Shown: one piece after another, positions 1 through 6,200 of the stretch
How the letters are laid out: each line of letters opens with the position of its first letter
How positions within the stretch are numbered: position 1 is the stretch's first letter
DNA from: Clostridia bacterium
Lineage (GTDB): Bacteria > Bacillota_A > Clostridia > Oscillospirales > QAKW01
Assembly (NCBI GenBank): GCA_017396865.1
Contig: JAFQKO010000058.1
Coordinates: 1-18,561 of the forward strand
Direction: 5' to 3'
DNA length: 18,561 nt
Made by a program: the position numbers and the translations under genes
Notes under the pieces: model-generated
Databases searched by the model: none
Told to the model about the DNA's origin: nothing
The model's input: the letters and a program-made list of their open reading frames with translations, nothing else

Positions 1-622
1 CGTGGAGATCATCAACGATCTGATCAAGCGCGCCAATGAAGCGGGCTTTTTGTCCCAATATAACCACCCCTATTGGAGCACCCAGACGGTGCGGGATTTC
101 GGGCCGCTGGAGGGTCTTTGGGGCTTCGAGGTCTTTAACGGTTGCAGCCAGGACCATGCCAACAACGGCTGGGGCGATCAGCAGTTTGTGGAGATGCTGT
201 GGGAGGGAAAATATCTTTGCCCCACCGCCGGCGACGATAACCACGGTCGTCTGGACGATACCACGACCAATTGCGACGGATTCCATTGCTTTACCATGAT
301 CCGCGCCGAAAAGTTAGAGTATCATACCGTGCTCAAGGCGATGGAGGAGGGTCAGCTTTATGCTTCTCTCGGCCCCACCATCGAGGAGCTCTACGTGGAG
401 GACGGTCAGGTGCATATCAAAACCTCGCCTGCCTGCAAGATCCTCATGCGCACCGAGTATCGGGGCTTTCGGTCTGCCAAATCTCTGCAGGACGATCTCA
501 CCGAAGCGACCTTTGATCTGGGCGGCTTTAAGAACCCGCCCCGCTATATCCGCTTTGAGATTTGGGATACCCATAACCGCCGCGCCGTCACGCGGGCATT
601 CTTTCCCGAGGAATGGCAATAA
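1..622 (+). CDS. PHP-domain metal-dependent phosphoesterase-like protein, 3' part
   Basis: Partial gene: the reading frame (codons starting at base 2) is open to the left edge, so the true start lies outside. About 206 residues are visible. Using the first in-window GTG as residue 1, they carry two histidine motifs expected in the second half of a PHP domain: an N-H-P at about 21-23 and G-D-D-N-H at about 77-81, both typical metal ligands. A Y-A-S-x-G-P segment at about 120-125 is also characteristic of this family. PHP proteins are cytoplasmic metal-dependent phosphoesterases or nucleases; the substrate cannot be told here. The tail (about 130-206) looks like a small beta-rich domain, as in CehA/McbA-like PHP proteins. 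It ends with TAA at 620-622. A weak GC hairpin with a T-rich flank follows, then the fic promoter. Confidence 0.75.
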   Translation, partial: VEIINDLIKRANEAGFLSQYNHPYWSTQTVRDFGPLEGLWGFEVFNGCSQDHANNGWGDQQFVEMLWEGKYLCPTAGDDNHGRLDDTTTNCDGFHCFTMIRAEKLEYHTVLKAMEEGQLYASLGPTIEELYVEDGQVHIKTSPACKILMRTEYRGFRSAKSLQDDLTEATFDLGGFKNPPRYIRFEIWDTHNRRAVTRAFFPEEWQ

Positions 623-646
623 AACCCGGCACCGATCGGTCGGGAT

Positions 647-675
647 TTGCCATTTTGTTTGATATATGGTATAAT
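647..675 (+). promoter_or_regulatory. Sigma-A promoter of the fic gene
   Basis: A -35 box TTGCCA (647-652) is followed by a 17-base spacer and a perfect -10 box TATAAT (670-675). Transcription would start near 682, giving a very short leader before the GTG start at 697. Confidence 0.75.
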
Positions 676-696
676 ATTATGAAATGAGGTGAGATT

Positions 697-1761
697 GTGA
701 ACGATATTTTTGAAGAGTACTTGCGTGAAAAGGAACCGCAGAAGAAGGAGAAGGGGTATGCGTGGCATACGGCAATCGGTCTTCAAGCGGTTGACGGACT
801 AAACACCAGTGAATATTTAATCGAAACCGCAAAAAAGAATATCGATGGTGATATCACCTTTGAAGAAGCCGATGCTTTGATTCACAGTTATTATAAAGAT
901 AACATTGCGCATACCGAAACAGACAGGACCGAAGAGGCCGACAAGGTTTCGGTTCGTATCGCGCAGTTGTTATCCGAGAAGTCTTTCGTCTTTTCTCCGG
1001 CGCAGTATTGCTCCATTCATTCACAGTTGTTTAAGGGCGTTTATAAACACGCAGGTAAGATCAGAGATTATAACATCACCAAAAACGAATGGGTGCTTGA
1101 TGGCGATACCGTTATGTATGGCGGTGCCTTGGATCTTAAAGCAACATTAGAGTATGATTTTTCGGTCGAAAAAGAGTTTTCTTATAAAAATCTTTCTATG
1201 GACGAAATCATAACGCATTTGGCGGTGTTTGTATCTCGCCTTTGGCAAATTCATATTTTTTCCGAGGGGAATACGAGGGCAACGGCGGTTTTCTTTATTA
1301 AGTATCTTCGTACGTTGGGCTTTGATGTAACAAATGATATTTTTGCCGAAAATGCTTGGTATTTCAGAAATGCACTTGTCAGAGCAAACTACACCAATCT
1401 TAAAAAGGGTGTTCACGAAACAACGGAGTATTTGGAACTGTTTTTAAGGAATCTGTTGCTTGGTGAAAGAAATCCGCTTAAAAATCGAAATATGCACATT
1501 AGCGGCTCTTTGTCTTCTCCAAAGTGCCAAATCGAAAATGGAAATGGCACTTTGGATGTCACTTTGGACGAAATGCGGGTTTTAAATCTGCTTAAAAAAG
1601 ATGGGAAACTAACCCAGAAGAAAATCGGCGAACTGATTGGAAAGTCTGACAGAACTGTTAAACGTATTACTGCTTCGCTTGAAGAAAAGAAATATATTGA
1701 ACGCGTAAACGGGAAACGCTTTGGCTATTGGATGGTGAAAGCAGAACCAATTAGTGACTAA
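697..1761 (+). CDS. fic: Fic-family protein with C-terminal winged helix-turn-helix
   Basis: A 354-residue protein. Fic enzymes transfer AMP (or a related group) from a nucleotide to a hydroxyl side chain of a target protein. The core motif is at residues 186-194 and reads HIFSEGNTR. The catalytic His186, Phe188 and Gly191-Asn192 are present, but the usual Pro after His is Ile and the usual second Gly is Thr. Residues about 120-145 form the expected flap. Residues about 22-66 resemble the VbhA-type inhibitory helix bundle fused to many Fic proteins, with D-G at 33-34 where the inhibitory motif has E-G. Residues about 288-347 form a winged HTH, suggesting DNA binding. The start is GTG with AGGTGAG (687-693) only a few bases upstream. 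The gene is AT-richer than its neighbours, which hints at horizontal transfer. No separate antitoxin gene is seen. Confidence 0.9.
   Translation: MNDIFEEYLREKEPQKKEKGYAWHTAIGLQAVDGLNTSEYLIETAKKNIDGDITFEEADALIHSYYKDNIAHTETDRTEEADKVSVRIAQLLSEKSFVFSPAQYCSIHSQLFKGVYKHAGKIRDYNITKNEWVLDGDTVMYGGALDLKATLEYDFSVEKEFSYKNLSMDEIITHLAVFVSRLWQIHIFSEGNTRATAVFFIKYLRTLGFDVTNDIFAENAWYFRNALVRANYTNLKKGVHETTEYLELFLRNLLLGERNPLKNRNMHISGSLSSPKCQIENGNGTLDVTLDEMRVLNLLKKDGKLTQKKIGELIGKSDRTVKRITASLEEKKYIERVNGKRFGYWMVKAEPISD
1518..1556. repeat. 12-bp perfect inverted repeat inside the fic gene
   Basis: TCCAAAGTGCCA (1518-1529) and its exact reverse complement TGGCACTTTGGA (1545-1556) are separated by 15 bases. They lie in the stretch encoding the linker between the Fic domain and the winged HTH. 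Confidence 0.8.
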
Positions 1762-1787
1762 TCAGCGAACTGACCCCTGATTGGTCA
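1755..1787. repeat. 11-bp hairpin over the fic stop codon
   Basis: TGACTAATCAG (1755-1765) pairs with CTGATTGGTCA (1777-1787), ten Watson-Crick pairs and one G-T. The arm covers the last fic codons and its TAA. There is no T-tract after it, so it is not a clear intrinsic terminator. Confidence 0.6.
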
Positions 1788-1811
1788 ATTCGCCCCCCGA
1801 TCTAAAGAAAA

Positions 1812-1880
1812 AGAGACATTGCTGAAAGGGCGGGTCGAAGTTAAAAACAACTCAACTTGTCGCCAGCAGACAATGTCTCT
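1812..1880 (-). terminator. Terminator of the leftward RNA
   Basis: On the minus strand AGAGACATTG (1880-1871) pairs perfectly with CAATGTCTCT (1821-1812), followed by TTTTCTTT. The loop is long (about 49 nt) and contains weaker inner pairing (an AAGTT/AACTT stem), so it is also the last domain of the RNA. No T-tract exists on the plus strand. Confidence 0.6.
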
Positions 1881-1926
1881 AACTGATAGCGCGGTGTCGG
1901 CGCATGAGACCTGCAGATCTCCAACG

Positions 1927-2088
1927 CAATACGTCCGAAACGAGGCACCTTGTTATCTGTAAGAGATACCGCCCACCGAATTAACGATGTGGCGCGCCCC
2001 GTAGGTTACGCGCTGAAAAACGGTATCTCTATATAAACCTATCCACCCCGGCAAATGATCGGGCCTTTGCCAATACGTCCGAAACGAG
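1927..2088 (-). repeat. Two identical 18-nt modules within the candidate RNA
   Basis: CAATACGTCCGAAACGAG (plus strand) is exact at 1927-1944 and 2071-2088. The flanking bases differ on both sides, so the identity is confined to the 18-nt module. Confidence 0.9.
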
Positions 2089-2110
2089 TAGCGGTACAGT
2101 TTTCATTTAT

Positions 2111-2138
2111 AGTATATCAAAAATTTACAAAATGTCAA
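2111..2138 (-). promoter_or_regulatory. Strong sigma-A promoter, leftward RNA
   Basis: Minus strand: a perfect TTGACA (2138-2133), a 16-base spacer, then TATACT (2116-2111). A TACTAT at 18-base spacing is an overlapping alternative. The predicted start is near 2104. Confidence 0.8.
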
Positions 2139-2169
2139 CCCTGCCGATCGGAACCGAAGCACGTTTCGC

Positions 2170-2198
2170 TTGACACATTGCAAAAAATCTGCTATATT
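2170..2198 (+). promoter_or_regulatory. Strong sigma-A promoter, rightward small RNA
   Basis: A perfect TTGACA (2170-2175), a 17-base spacer and TATATT (2193-2198). The predicted start is near 2205. It is back to back with the leftward promoter: the two -35 boxes are 31 bases apart. Confidence 0.8.
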
Positions 2199-2204
2199 AT
2201 TCTT

Positions 2205-2318
2205 GATAGCAGAGCGAGAGTTTTGGGCAACGCTGTTTTCGGTAGTCCCTTGCTTAGAGACCTCTGCTATTTCTCATTACGCAAAAAATGCCGAGTGCAA
2301 AGCACTCGGCGTTTTTTT
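2205..2318 (+). ncRNA. Candidate small RNA, about 115 nt, unrecognised
   Basis: The unit runs from its own promoter to an intrinsic terminator with no plausible reading frame. The predicted 5' end starts a 9-bp stem, ATAGCAGAG (2206-2214) with CTCTGCTAT (2262-2270), which closes a domain of about 65 nt with a possible inner GGG/CCC and CTG-TTTT-CGG hairpin. A single-stranded, A-rich linker (about 2271-2289) leads to the terminator hairpin. The gene beyond it is on the opposite strand, so this is not a leader for a downstream gene. It is not a tRNA: there is no TTCGAATC-like T-arm. A base-pairing regulatory RNA is one option, but nothing in the sequence names a target. Confidence 0.6.
2283..2318. 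terminator. Bidirectional terminator shared by the small RNA and the kdg operon
   Basis: GCCGAGTGC (2290-2298), loop AAA, GCACTCGGC (2302-2310), then seven T on the plus strand (2312-2318). A run of six A upstream (2283-2288) gives the T-tract for the minus strand, ending the kdgK message. Confidence 0.9.
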
Positions 2319-2327
2319 AATCGTAAT

Positions 2328-3350
2328 TTATCGTTGGACGCGGCCGGAGCCGTCGCCACCGGCGAGCTTTTCAACCTCGGAAACGGAAACGCGGTTGTAG
2401 TCGCCCTCGATGGTGTGCTTCAAGGCGGAGGCCGCCACCGCAAAGTTGATGGCGCTCTGAGTATCCTTGCCGGTCAGCAGGGCATAGATCAGGCCTGCGC
2501 CGAAGGAATCGCCGCCGCCGACGCGGTCTACGATGTGCAGATGATAGGTCTTGGAGAAGCAGTAGTTCTCGCCGTCGTAGAGCATACCTGCCCAGTCGTT
2601 GTCGTTGGCGGAGATGGAGGAGCGCAGGGTGATGGCTACCTTTTCAAAGCCAAACTTATCGGCCAACTGCTTGGCAACCGATTTATAACCCTCGTGGTTG
2701 AGCTTGCCGCCGTAGATGTCGGTGCCCTCGGCCTCGATGCCGAAAACGTCCTTGGCATCCTCCTCATTGGAGATGCAAACGTCTACGTATTTGCAAAGCT
2801 CGGTCATGGCGGCTCTTGCCTCCTCGCGGGACCAAAGCTTGCCGCGGTAGTTGAGATCGCAGGAGATCTTCACACCCTTTGCCTTGGCGGCAATACAGGC
2901 CTGCTTGCAGATCTCCACCAGCTCGCCGCCCAAGGCGGGGGTGATGCCGGTGAAATGGAACCAATCGGCGCCTTCAAAGACGGTGTCCCAATCGAAATCG
3001 GCGGGCTTGGCCATCTGGATGGCGGAATAGGCGCGGTCATAGATGCAGACCGAGCCGCGCTGGGAAGCGCCCTTTTCTAAATAGTAGATGCCGACACGCT
3101 CGCCGCCGCGTACGATGTTGGAGGTATCCACACCGAAATAGCGCAGGGAGTTGACTGCCGCCTGGCCGATGGCGTGGGCGGGCAGCTTGGTGACGTAGCT
3201 GCTCTCCAGGCCGAAGTTGGCAAGGGAGACGGCCACGTTGGCCTCGCCGCCGCCGAAGGTGGCCTGCATCTGGTCGTTTTGGAAGAAACGGTAGTAGCCG
3301 TTGGGTGCAAGGCGGAGCATCAGCTCGCCGAAGGTGATAACTTTAGCCAT
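2328..3350 (-). CDS. kdgK: 2-dehydro-3-deoxygluconate kinase (PfkB family)
   Basis: A 340-residue cytoplasmic sugar kinase that phosphorylates KDG with ATP to 2-keto-3-deoxy-6-phosphogluconate, the substrate of the aldolase encoded just upstream. It carries the PfkB sugar-site motif GGGEANVAVSLANFG at 33-47 and the KdgK-like DLNYRGKLW at 165-173. The ATP/catalytic motif is DRVGGGDSFGAG at 275-286, with the catalytic base Asp281. Length is normal for KDG kinases. The ATG overlaps the end of kdgA by 8 bases (ATGGCTAA), and its ribosome site GGAGG (3360-3364) lies inside kdgA, so the two are translationally coupled. Other PfkB kinases (fructokinase, 5-dehydrogluconokinase) look similar, but the KDPG aldolase partner favours KDG. 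Confidence 0.92.
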   Translation of the reverse strand: MAKVITFGELMLRLAPNGYYRFFQNDQMQATFGGGEANVAVSLANFGLESSYVTKLPAHAIGQAAVNSLRYFGVDTSNIVRGGERVGIYYLEKGASQRGSVCIYDRAYSAIQMAKPADFDWDTVFEGADWFHFTGITPALGGELVEICKQACIAAKAKGVKISCDLNYRGKLWSREEARAAMTELCKYVDVCISNEEDAKDVFGIEAEGTDIYGGKLNHEGYKSVAKQLADKFGFEKVAITLRSSISANDNDWAGMLYDGENYCFSKTYHLHIVDRVGGGDSFGAGLIYALLTGKDTQSAINFAVAASALKHTIEGDYNRVSVSEVEKLAGGDGSGRVQR

Positions 3351-3990
3351 TGGAACGTGCCTCCTTAATAATTGCTACCGACTGCATGCAAAGGTCGGTG
3401 ATCTCATCCCACTTCTGATTCTCGATCAGGTCTGCGGTAACCATGTAGGAGCCGCCGCAGGCGCAGATCACGGAAGCGGAGCTGTATTCCTTCAGGTTCT
3501 TCAGGGAGATGCCGCCGGTGGGCATCACCTTAAACATGGGGAAGGGTGCGCTCATGGCCTTGATCTTGGCCAGCCCGCCCGATTGCTCGGCGGGGAAGAA
3601 CTTCAGCACCTCAAGGCCGAATTTATAGGCTGCATGGTAATCGGTGGGGGTGGTGCAGCCGGGGTAGATGGCGATATTCTTTTCCTTGCAGTATGCCACC
3701 AGCTCGGGATCGAAGCCGGGGGTCACGATAAAGGATGCGCCTGCGGCGATCGCCAGGTCGATCTGCTCGGTGGTCATCACCGTGCCGGCGCCTGCGAGGA
3801 TCTCGGGGCAGGCCTCCTTCATCAGCCGAATGGCGCGGTCGGCACCTGCGGCGCGGAAGGTTACCTCTGCCACGGGCACACCGCCTGCGCAAAGGGCCTT
3901 GGCCAAGGGGGCGGCATCCCGCTCGGGGTTGCTCAGCTTAATAACCGGCACAATGCCGATCTCGGATACGCGTTGGTTGACGTTTTGCAT
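3343..3990 (-). CDS. kdgA: KDPG / KHG aldolase
   Basis: A 215-residue class I aldolase that cleaves 2-keto-3-deoxy-6-phosphogluconate to pyruvate and glyceraldehyde-3-phosphate, the last step of hexuronate breakdown and of the Entner-Doudoroff route. Visible hallmarks are PVIKL (15-19), EVTFR with Glu42 and Arg46, GAGTV (67-71), the Schiff-base lysine Lys130 in KFFPAE, and PTGGI (157-161). The length is typical for the family. The start is ATG with AAGGAG (4006-4001) about 10 bases upstream. It is followed by kdgK with an overlap and preceded by its own promoter and a palindrome, in addition to likely read-through from the transporter gene. Confidence 0.95.
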   Translation of the reverse strand: MQNVNQRVSEIGIVPVIKLSNPERDAAPLAKALCAGGVPVAEVTFRAAGADRAIRLMKEACPEILAGAGTVMTTEQIDLAIAAGASFIVTPGFDPELVAYCKEKNIAIYPGCTTPTDYHAAYKFGLEVLKFFPAEQSGGLAKIKAMSAPFPMFKVMPTGGISLKNLKEYSSASVICACGGSYMVTADLIENQKWDEITDLCMQSVAIIKEARSNG

Positions 3991-4044
3991 GGATCTGATT
4001 CTCCTTATTTTTATTCTGCTTTAATCTTAACACTTTCTTTTTCG

Positions 4045-4063
4045 CAATAACATTGTATTATTG
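4045..4063. promoter_or_regulatory. 19-bp palindrome, candidate operator of kdgA-kdgK
   Basis: CAATAA (4045-4050) and TTATTG (4058-4063) are exact inverted arms around a 7-base centre. The site lies downstream of the predicted -10 box and before kdgA, where a repressor would block transcription. Confidence 0.4.
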
Positions 4064-4097
4064 AACAAGTTATATTGAAAAAATATTCCATAATTTA

Positions 4098-4126
4098 ATT
4101 ATATCGACTCTCGGTGCAATACGCAA
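4098..4126 (-). promoter_or_regulatory. Probable promoter of kdgA-kdgK
   Basis: Minus strand: TTGCGT (4126-4121), a 17-base spacer, then a perfect TATAAT (4103-4098). The -35 box is weak, which suits a regulated promoter. Confidence 0.5.
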
Positions 4127-4158
4127 GCCATATTTTTATAAAAAATGAAGCGAAGAAT

Positions 4159-5382
4159 TTACCCTTTTTTTCTGCGGATCATCAGCATCACGGGGATGGC
4201 AAGGAGCGGGAAGAGCATACCGACCAGCATCCCCAGCTTCATGCCGAGCTGCTCGGGGGAGAGGGAAAGGCTTTCGGCCAGACCCAACAGCGCGGGGTTT
4301 TCAATGGCCGCGTCGGTGACAACGCCAACCAACTGGGGGCCCACCGAGGCGCCGAAATCACCGCCCGCCGCCATCAGGGCGAAAACGAATACACCGCCCG
4401 TGGGGAAACGGTCGGAGGCCACGATCAGATTGCCCGGCCAGAGCATGGAGGTGCAAAGACCCGTTAGGGCGCAGGCCAAAAGTCCGATCATGGGGAGGGG
4501 GGAGATGGCGGCTGTCAGATAGCAAAGGGTGGAGCCGATGGTGCAGGCCAGCAATACCTTGGTGATGTTTTTGCCGATCTTGGCGTAGAGGGTACGTCCC
4601 GTGCCCAGCATCACCGCAAAGAGCGCCACGCCGAAGATATCACCCCATACCTTGGGAATGCCCAGCGCCTGCTCCAAGTAGCCGGAGCACCATTGCGCCA
4701 TGGTGCATTCGGCCGAGCCGCCCAAAAAGATGGCGATCACGCAGAGCCAAAGCCCCTTGTTCTTTAAAAGATGCAGTGCACCGGAGGTCTTTTCGGGGGT
4801 CTCCATCGTGGGGATCTCCGAGGTTGCGTAAAGGATGGCGGAGGTGATGGGGATCAGCGCTAAAAGCAGCGCCAGCCAATGCCAGCTTTCCTTGCCGAAG
4901 AGCAGTAAAAAGAGGGTGGAGAAGAGCACCACGCCCACCACGCCCCAGGCGTATACGGAATGGAGCTTGCTCATCTCCCGATCGGGATCCTCGGCGGGGA
5001 TGGCGGCGATGATGGGGCTGATCAGCACCTCGCCGAGCCCGCTGGAAACCGAGAACAAAACCGTTCCCGCCACCAAGCCTACATAGGCGGTTTGAGGAAA
5101 GAAATAGGGCCAGAGGGCGAAGATGAATAAGCCGATCACCGTCAGGATCGGCATCAGCCGCACGGTTTTTTGAATGTTGAATTTATGGGAAAAGAAGGAG
5201 AAGATCAGGTCGATCCCCAGCTGGGTGCAGAAATTGATCAGCACCAAAAGCCCCAAAAGGGAGTAGGAAATACCGTAAAGCTCCCGAAAGGTCAAGAACA
5301 AAAGGGGCGAAAGATTGCCCACAACAGACATGGACGTGTTGCCCGAATAGCAGGCGAATTTCAAGCGGCGGTAGGATTTCAT
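4159..5382 (-). CDS. MFS transporter, probably for a sugar acid
   Basis: A 407-residue integral membrane protein with about 12 hydrophobic segments in two halves, split by a polar loop near residues 190-205 (TSEIPTMETPEKTSG). It ends in a basic IRRKKG tail on the cytoplasmic side. It matches the size and layout of major facilitator permeases. The substrate cannot be read from sequence; its place directly upstream of kdgA-kdgK on the same strand, with no terminator in between, suggests import of KDG or a hexuronate. The start is ATG with AAGGAG (5393-5388) 5 bases upstream, and a near-perfect promoter lies before it. The usual basic motif between helices 2 and 3 is poorly kept (FSHKFNIQKTVRL). 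Confidence 0.8.
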   Translation of the reverse strand: MKSYRRLKFACYSGNTSMSVVGNLSPLLFLTFRELYGISYSLLGLLVLINFCTQLGIDLIFSFFSHKFNIQKTVRLMPILTVIGLFIFALWPYFFPQTAYVGLVAGTVLFSVSSGLGEVLISPIIAAIPAEDPDREMSKLHSVYAWGVVGVVLFSTLFLLLFGKESWHWLALLLALIPITSAILYATSEIPTMETPEKTSGALHLLKNKGLWLCVIAIFLGGSAECTMAQWCSGYLEQALGIPKVWGDIFGVALFAVMLGTGRTLYAKIGKNITKVLLACTIGSTLCYLTAAISPLPMIGLLACALTGLCTSMLWPGNLIVASDRFPTGGVFVFALMAAGGDFGASVGPQLVGVVTDAAIENPALLGLAESLSLSPEQLGMKLGMLVGMLFPLLAIPVMLMIRRKKG

Positions 5383-5415
5383 GATTTCTCCTTGATCAAC
5401 GATGGATTTTTGCTT

Positions 5416-5444
5416 ATTTTATCATGCATCATGGGGCTTGTCAA
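5416..5444 (-). promoter_or_regulatory. Promoter of the MFS-kdgA-kdgK operon
   Basis: Minus strand: a perfect TTGACA (5444-5439), a 17-base spacer, and TAAAAT (5421-5416). The transporter ATG lies about 34 bases beyond the -10 box. Confidence 0.75.
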
Positions 5445-5474
5445 TTAAAAACAAATTATGTTATAATAAAAATA

Positions 5475-5497
5475 CCGACGGTTTTAAAAACCGTCGG
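5475..5497 (-). terminator. Terminator after the amidase gene
   Basis: CCGACGG (5475-5481) and CCGTCGG (5491-5497) with extra T/A pairing inside, followed on the minus strand by TATTTTTATT. It lies about 10 bases past the amidase stop and separates it from the transporter promoter. Confidence 0.8.
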
Positions 5498-5505
5498 CCG
5501 TGAAT

Positions 5506-6072
5506 TTAATTGAAGTTCAAATAATCCAGTAATCCGTTGTAAATCGCGCGGGCGAAGCCCTGCGGGTTATCCGCCATCTTTTGGGCATCGGAGGCGTTGG
5601 TGATAAAGCCCAGCTCCACCAAAACGGCGGGCATGGCCGTCCGCCGCAGCACGTAAAGGGAGGGGTTGGTTTTTACCCCGATATCCCGCATATCCAGCTC
5701 CGAAACGATTGCCTCCTGAATTGCCTCTGCCAGCTCGTGGGCGGCGCCGCTGTTGCGGAAGGTGTACACCTCGGTGCCGTTAACGGCGGGATTGGTGGAG
5801 GCGTTGGCGTGGATGCTGATGAAATAATCGGCGGGCCATTCGTTGGCAAGCCGCACCCGTTCCCGCAGGCTTTCGGCGTTGGTGGTGCCCAAAACGGTGT
5901 CCTCGGTGGGGCGGGTCAGCCGCACCTCAAAGCGGTCGTCTGCTTCTAAAAGGGCAGCAAGCTCCTGCGCCACCGCATAAACCAGATCCTGCTCCCGATA
6001 GCCGTTGCCCTCGGCGCCCGCATTGACCCCTTGGGGGTTGTGGCCGGCGTCCACAACGATCTTGATCGCCAT
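5506..6072 (-). CDS. N-acetylmuramoyl-L-alanine amidase (Amidase_3), no signal peptide
   Basis: A zinc amidase that cleaves the bond between N-acetylmuramic acid and the peptide stem of peptidoglycan. The 188-residue protein is little more than the catalytic domain. Zinc ligands are His11 (VVDAGHN), Glu27 (GYREQDL) and His88 (ISIHANAS), and the catalytic glutamate is Glu153 in LVELGFITN. I chose the ATG at 6072 because AAGGAG (6086-6081) sits 8 bases upstream of it. An in-frame ATG at 6090 would place that ribosome site inside the coding sequence. There is no signal peptide, membrane helix or wall-binding repeat, which is unusual for a housekeeping amidase. Possible roles are a spore or mother-cell enzyme, a phage-type lysin released by lysis, or non-classical export. 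Confidence 0.88.
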   Translation of the reverse strand: MAIKIVVDAGHNPQGVNAGAEGNGYREQDLVYAVAQELAALLEADDRFEVRLTRPTEDTVLGTTNAESLRERVRLANEWPADYFISIHANASTNPAVNGTEVYTFRNSGAAHELAEAIQEAIVSELDMRDIGVKTNPSLYVLRRTAMPAVLVELGFITNASDAQKMADNPQGFARAIYNGLLDYLNFN

Positions 6073-6200
6073 GGAATCATCTCCTTTCAAGGCAGTATAT
6101 GCGAAAAAGAAAAGGAGATTACATAAAATTTACAATTTGTTCAACACAAATATTAATTTTTGGTGTAGTATATTGAGTGTAAATTTGAGGAGGTGTCGGT

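Larger units (their letters stand above)
1803..2104 (-). ncRNA. Candidate structured non-coding RNA, about 300 nt, unrecognised
   Basis: A free-standing leftward transcription unit with no credible reading frame. It begins just after a strong promoter (2111-2138) and ends in a hairpin with a U-rich tail (1812-1880, T-rich on the minus strand at 1803-1812). The 18-nt sequence CTCGTTTCGGACGTATTG (minus strand) occurs twice, at 2071-2088 and 1927-1944. Each copy is followed at once by a hairpin: GGCAAA/TTTGCC after the first, and a longer stem containing GAGATC-TGCA-GGTCTC after the second. Between the copies a 10-bp stem (2021-2030 with 1962-1971) closes a domain of about 70 nt that has an inner GCGCG/CGCGC-type stem. 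I checked it by eye against RNase P, tmRNA, SRP, 6S and common riboswitch cores and found no match. It does not lead into a same-strand gene, so a trans-acting RNA is more likely than a riboswitch. Confidence 0.65.

Noticed and set aside
1803..2104. RNase P RNA, tmRNA, SRP RNA, 6S RNA or a known riboswitch
   Set aside because: Core sequences of these RNAs that I can recall (for example GAGGAAAGTCC of RNase P or the GGAAGC-type SRP domain) are absent. This is an inspection by eye and not a covariance search.
2205..2270. A tRNA or tRNA-like gene
   Set aside because: A closing stem exists, but there is no T-arm consensus, no 7-bp acceptor layout and no anticodon arm of the right size.
2055..3080. 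A 341-residue open frame on the plus strand
   Set aside because: It lies antisense to kdgK and reads through the small-RNA region. The kdgK frame has all PfkB motifs.
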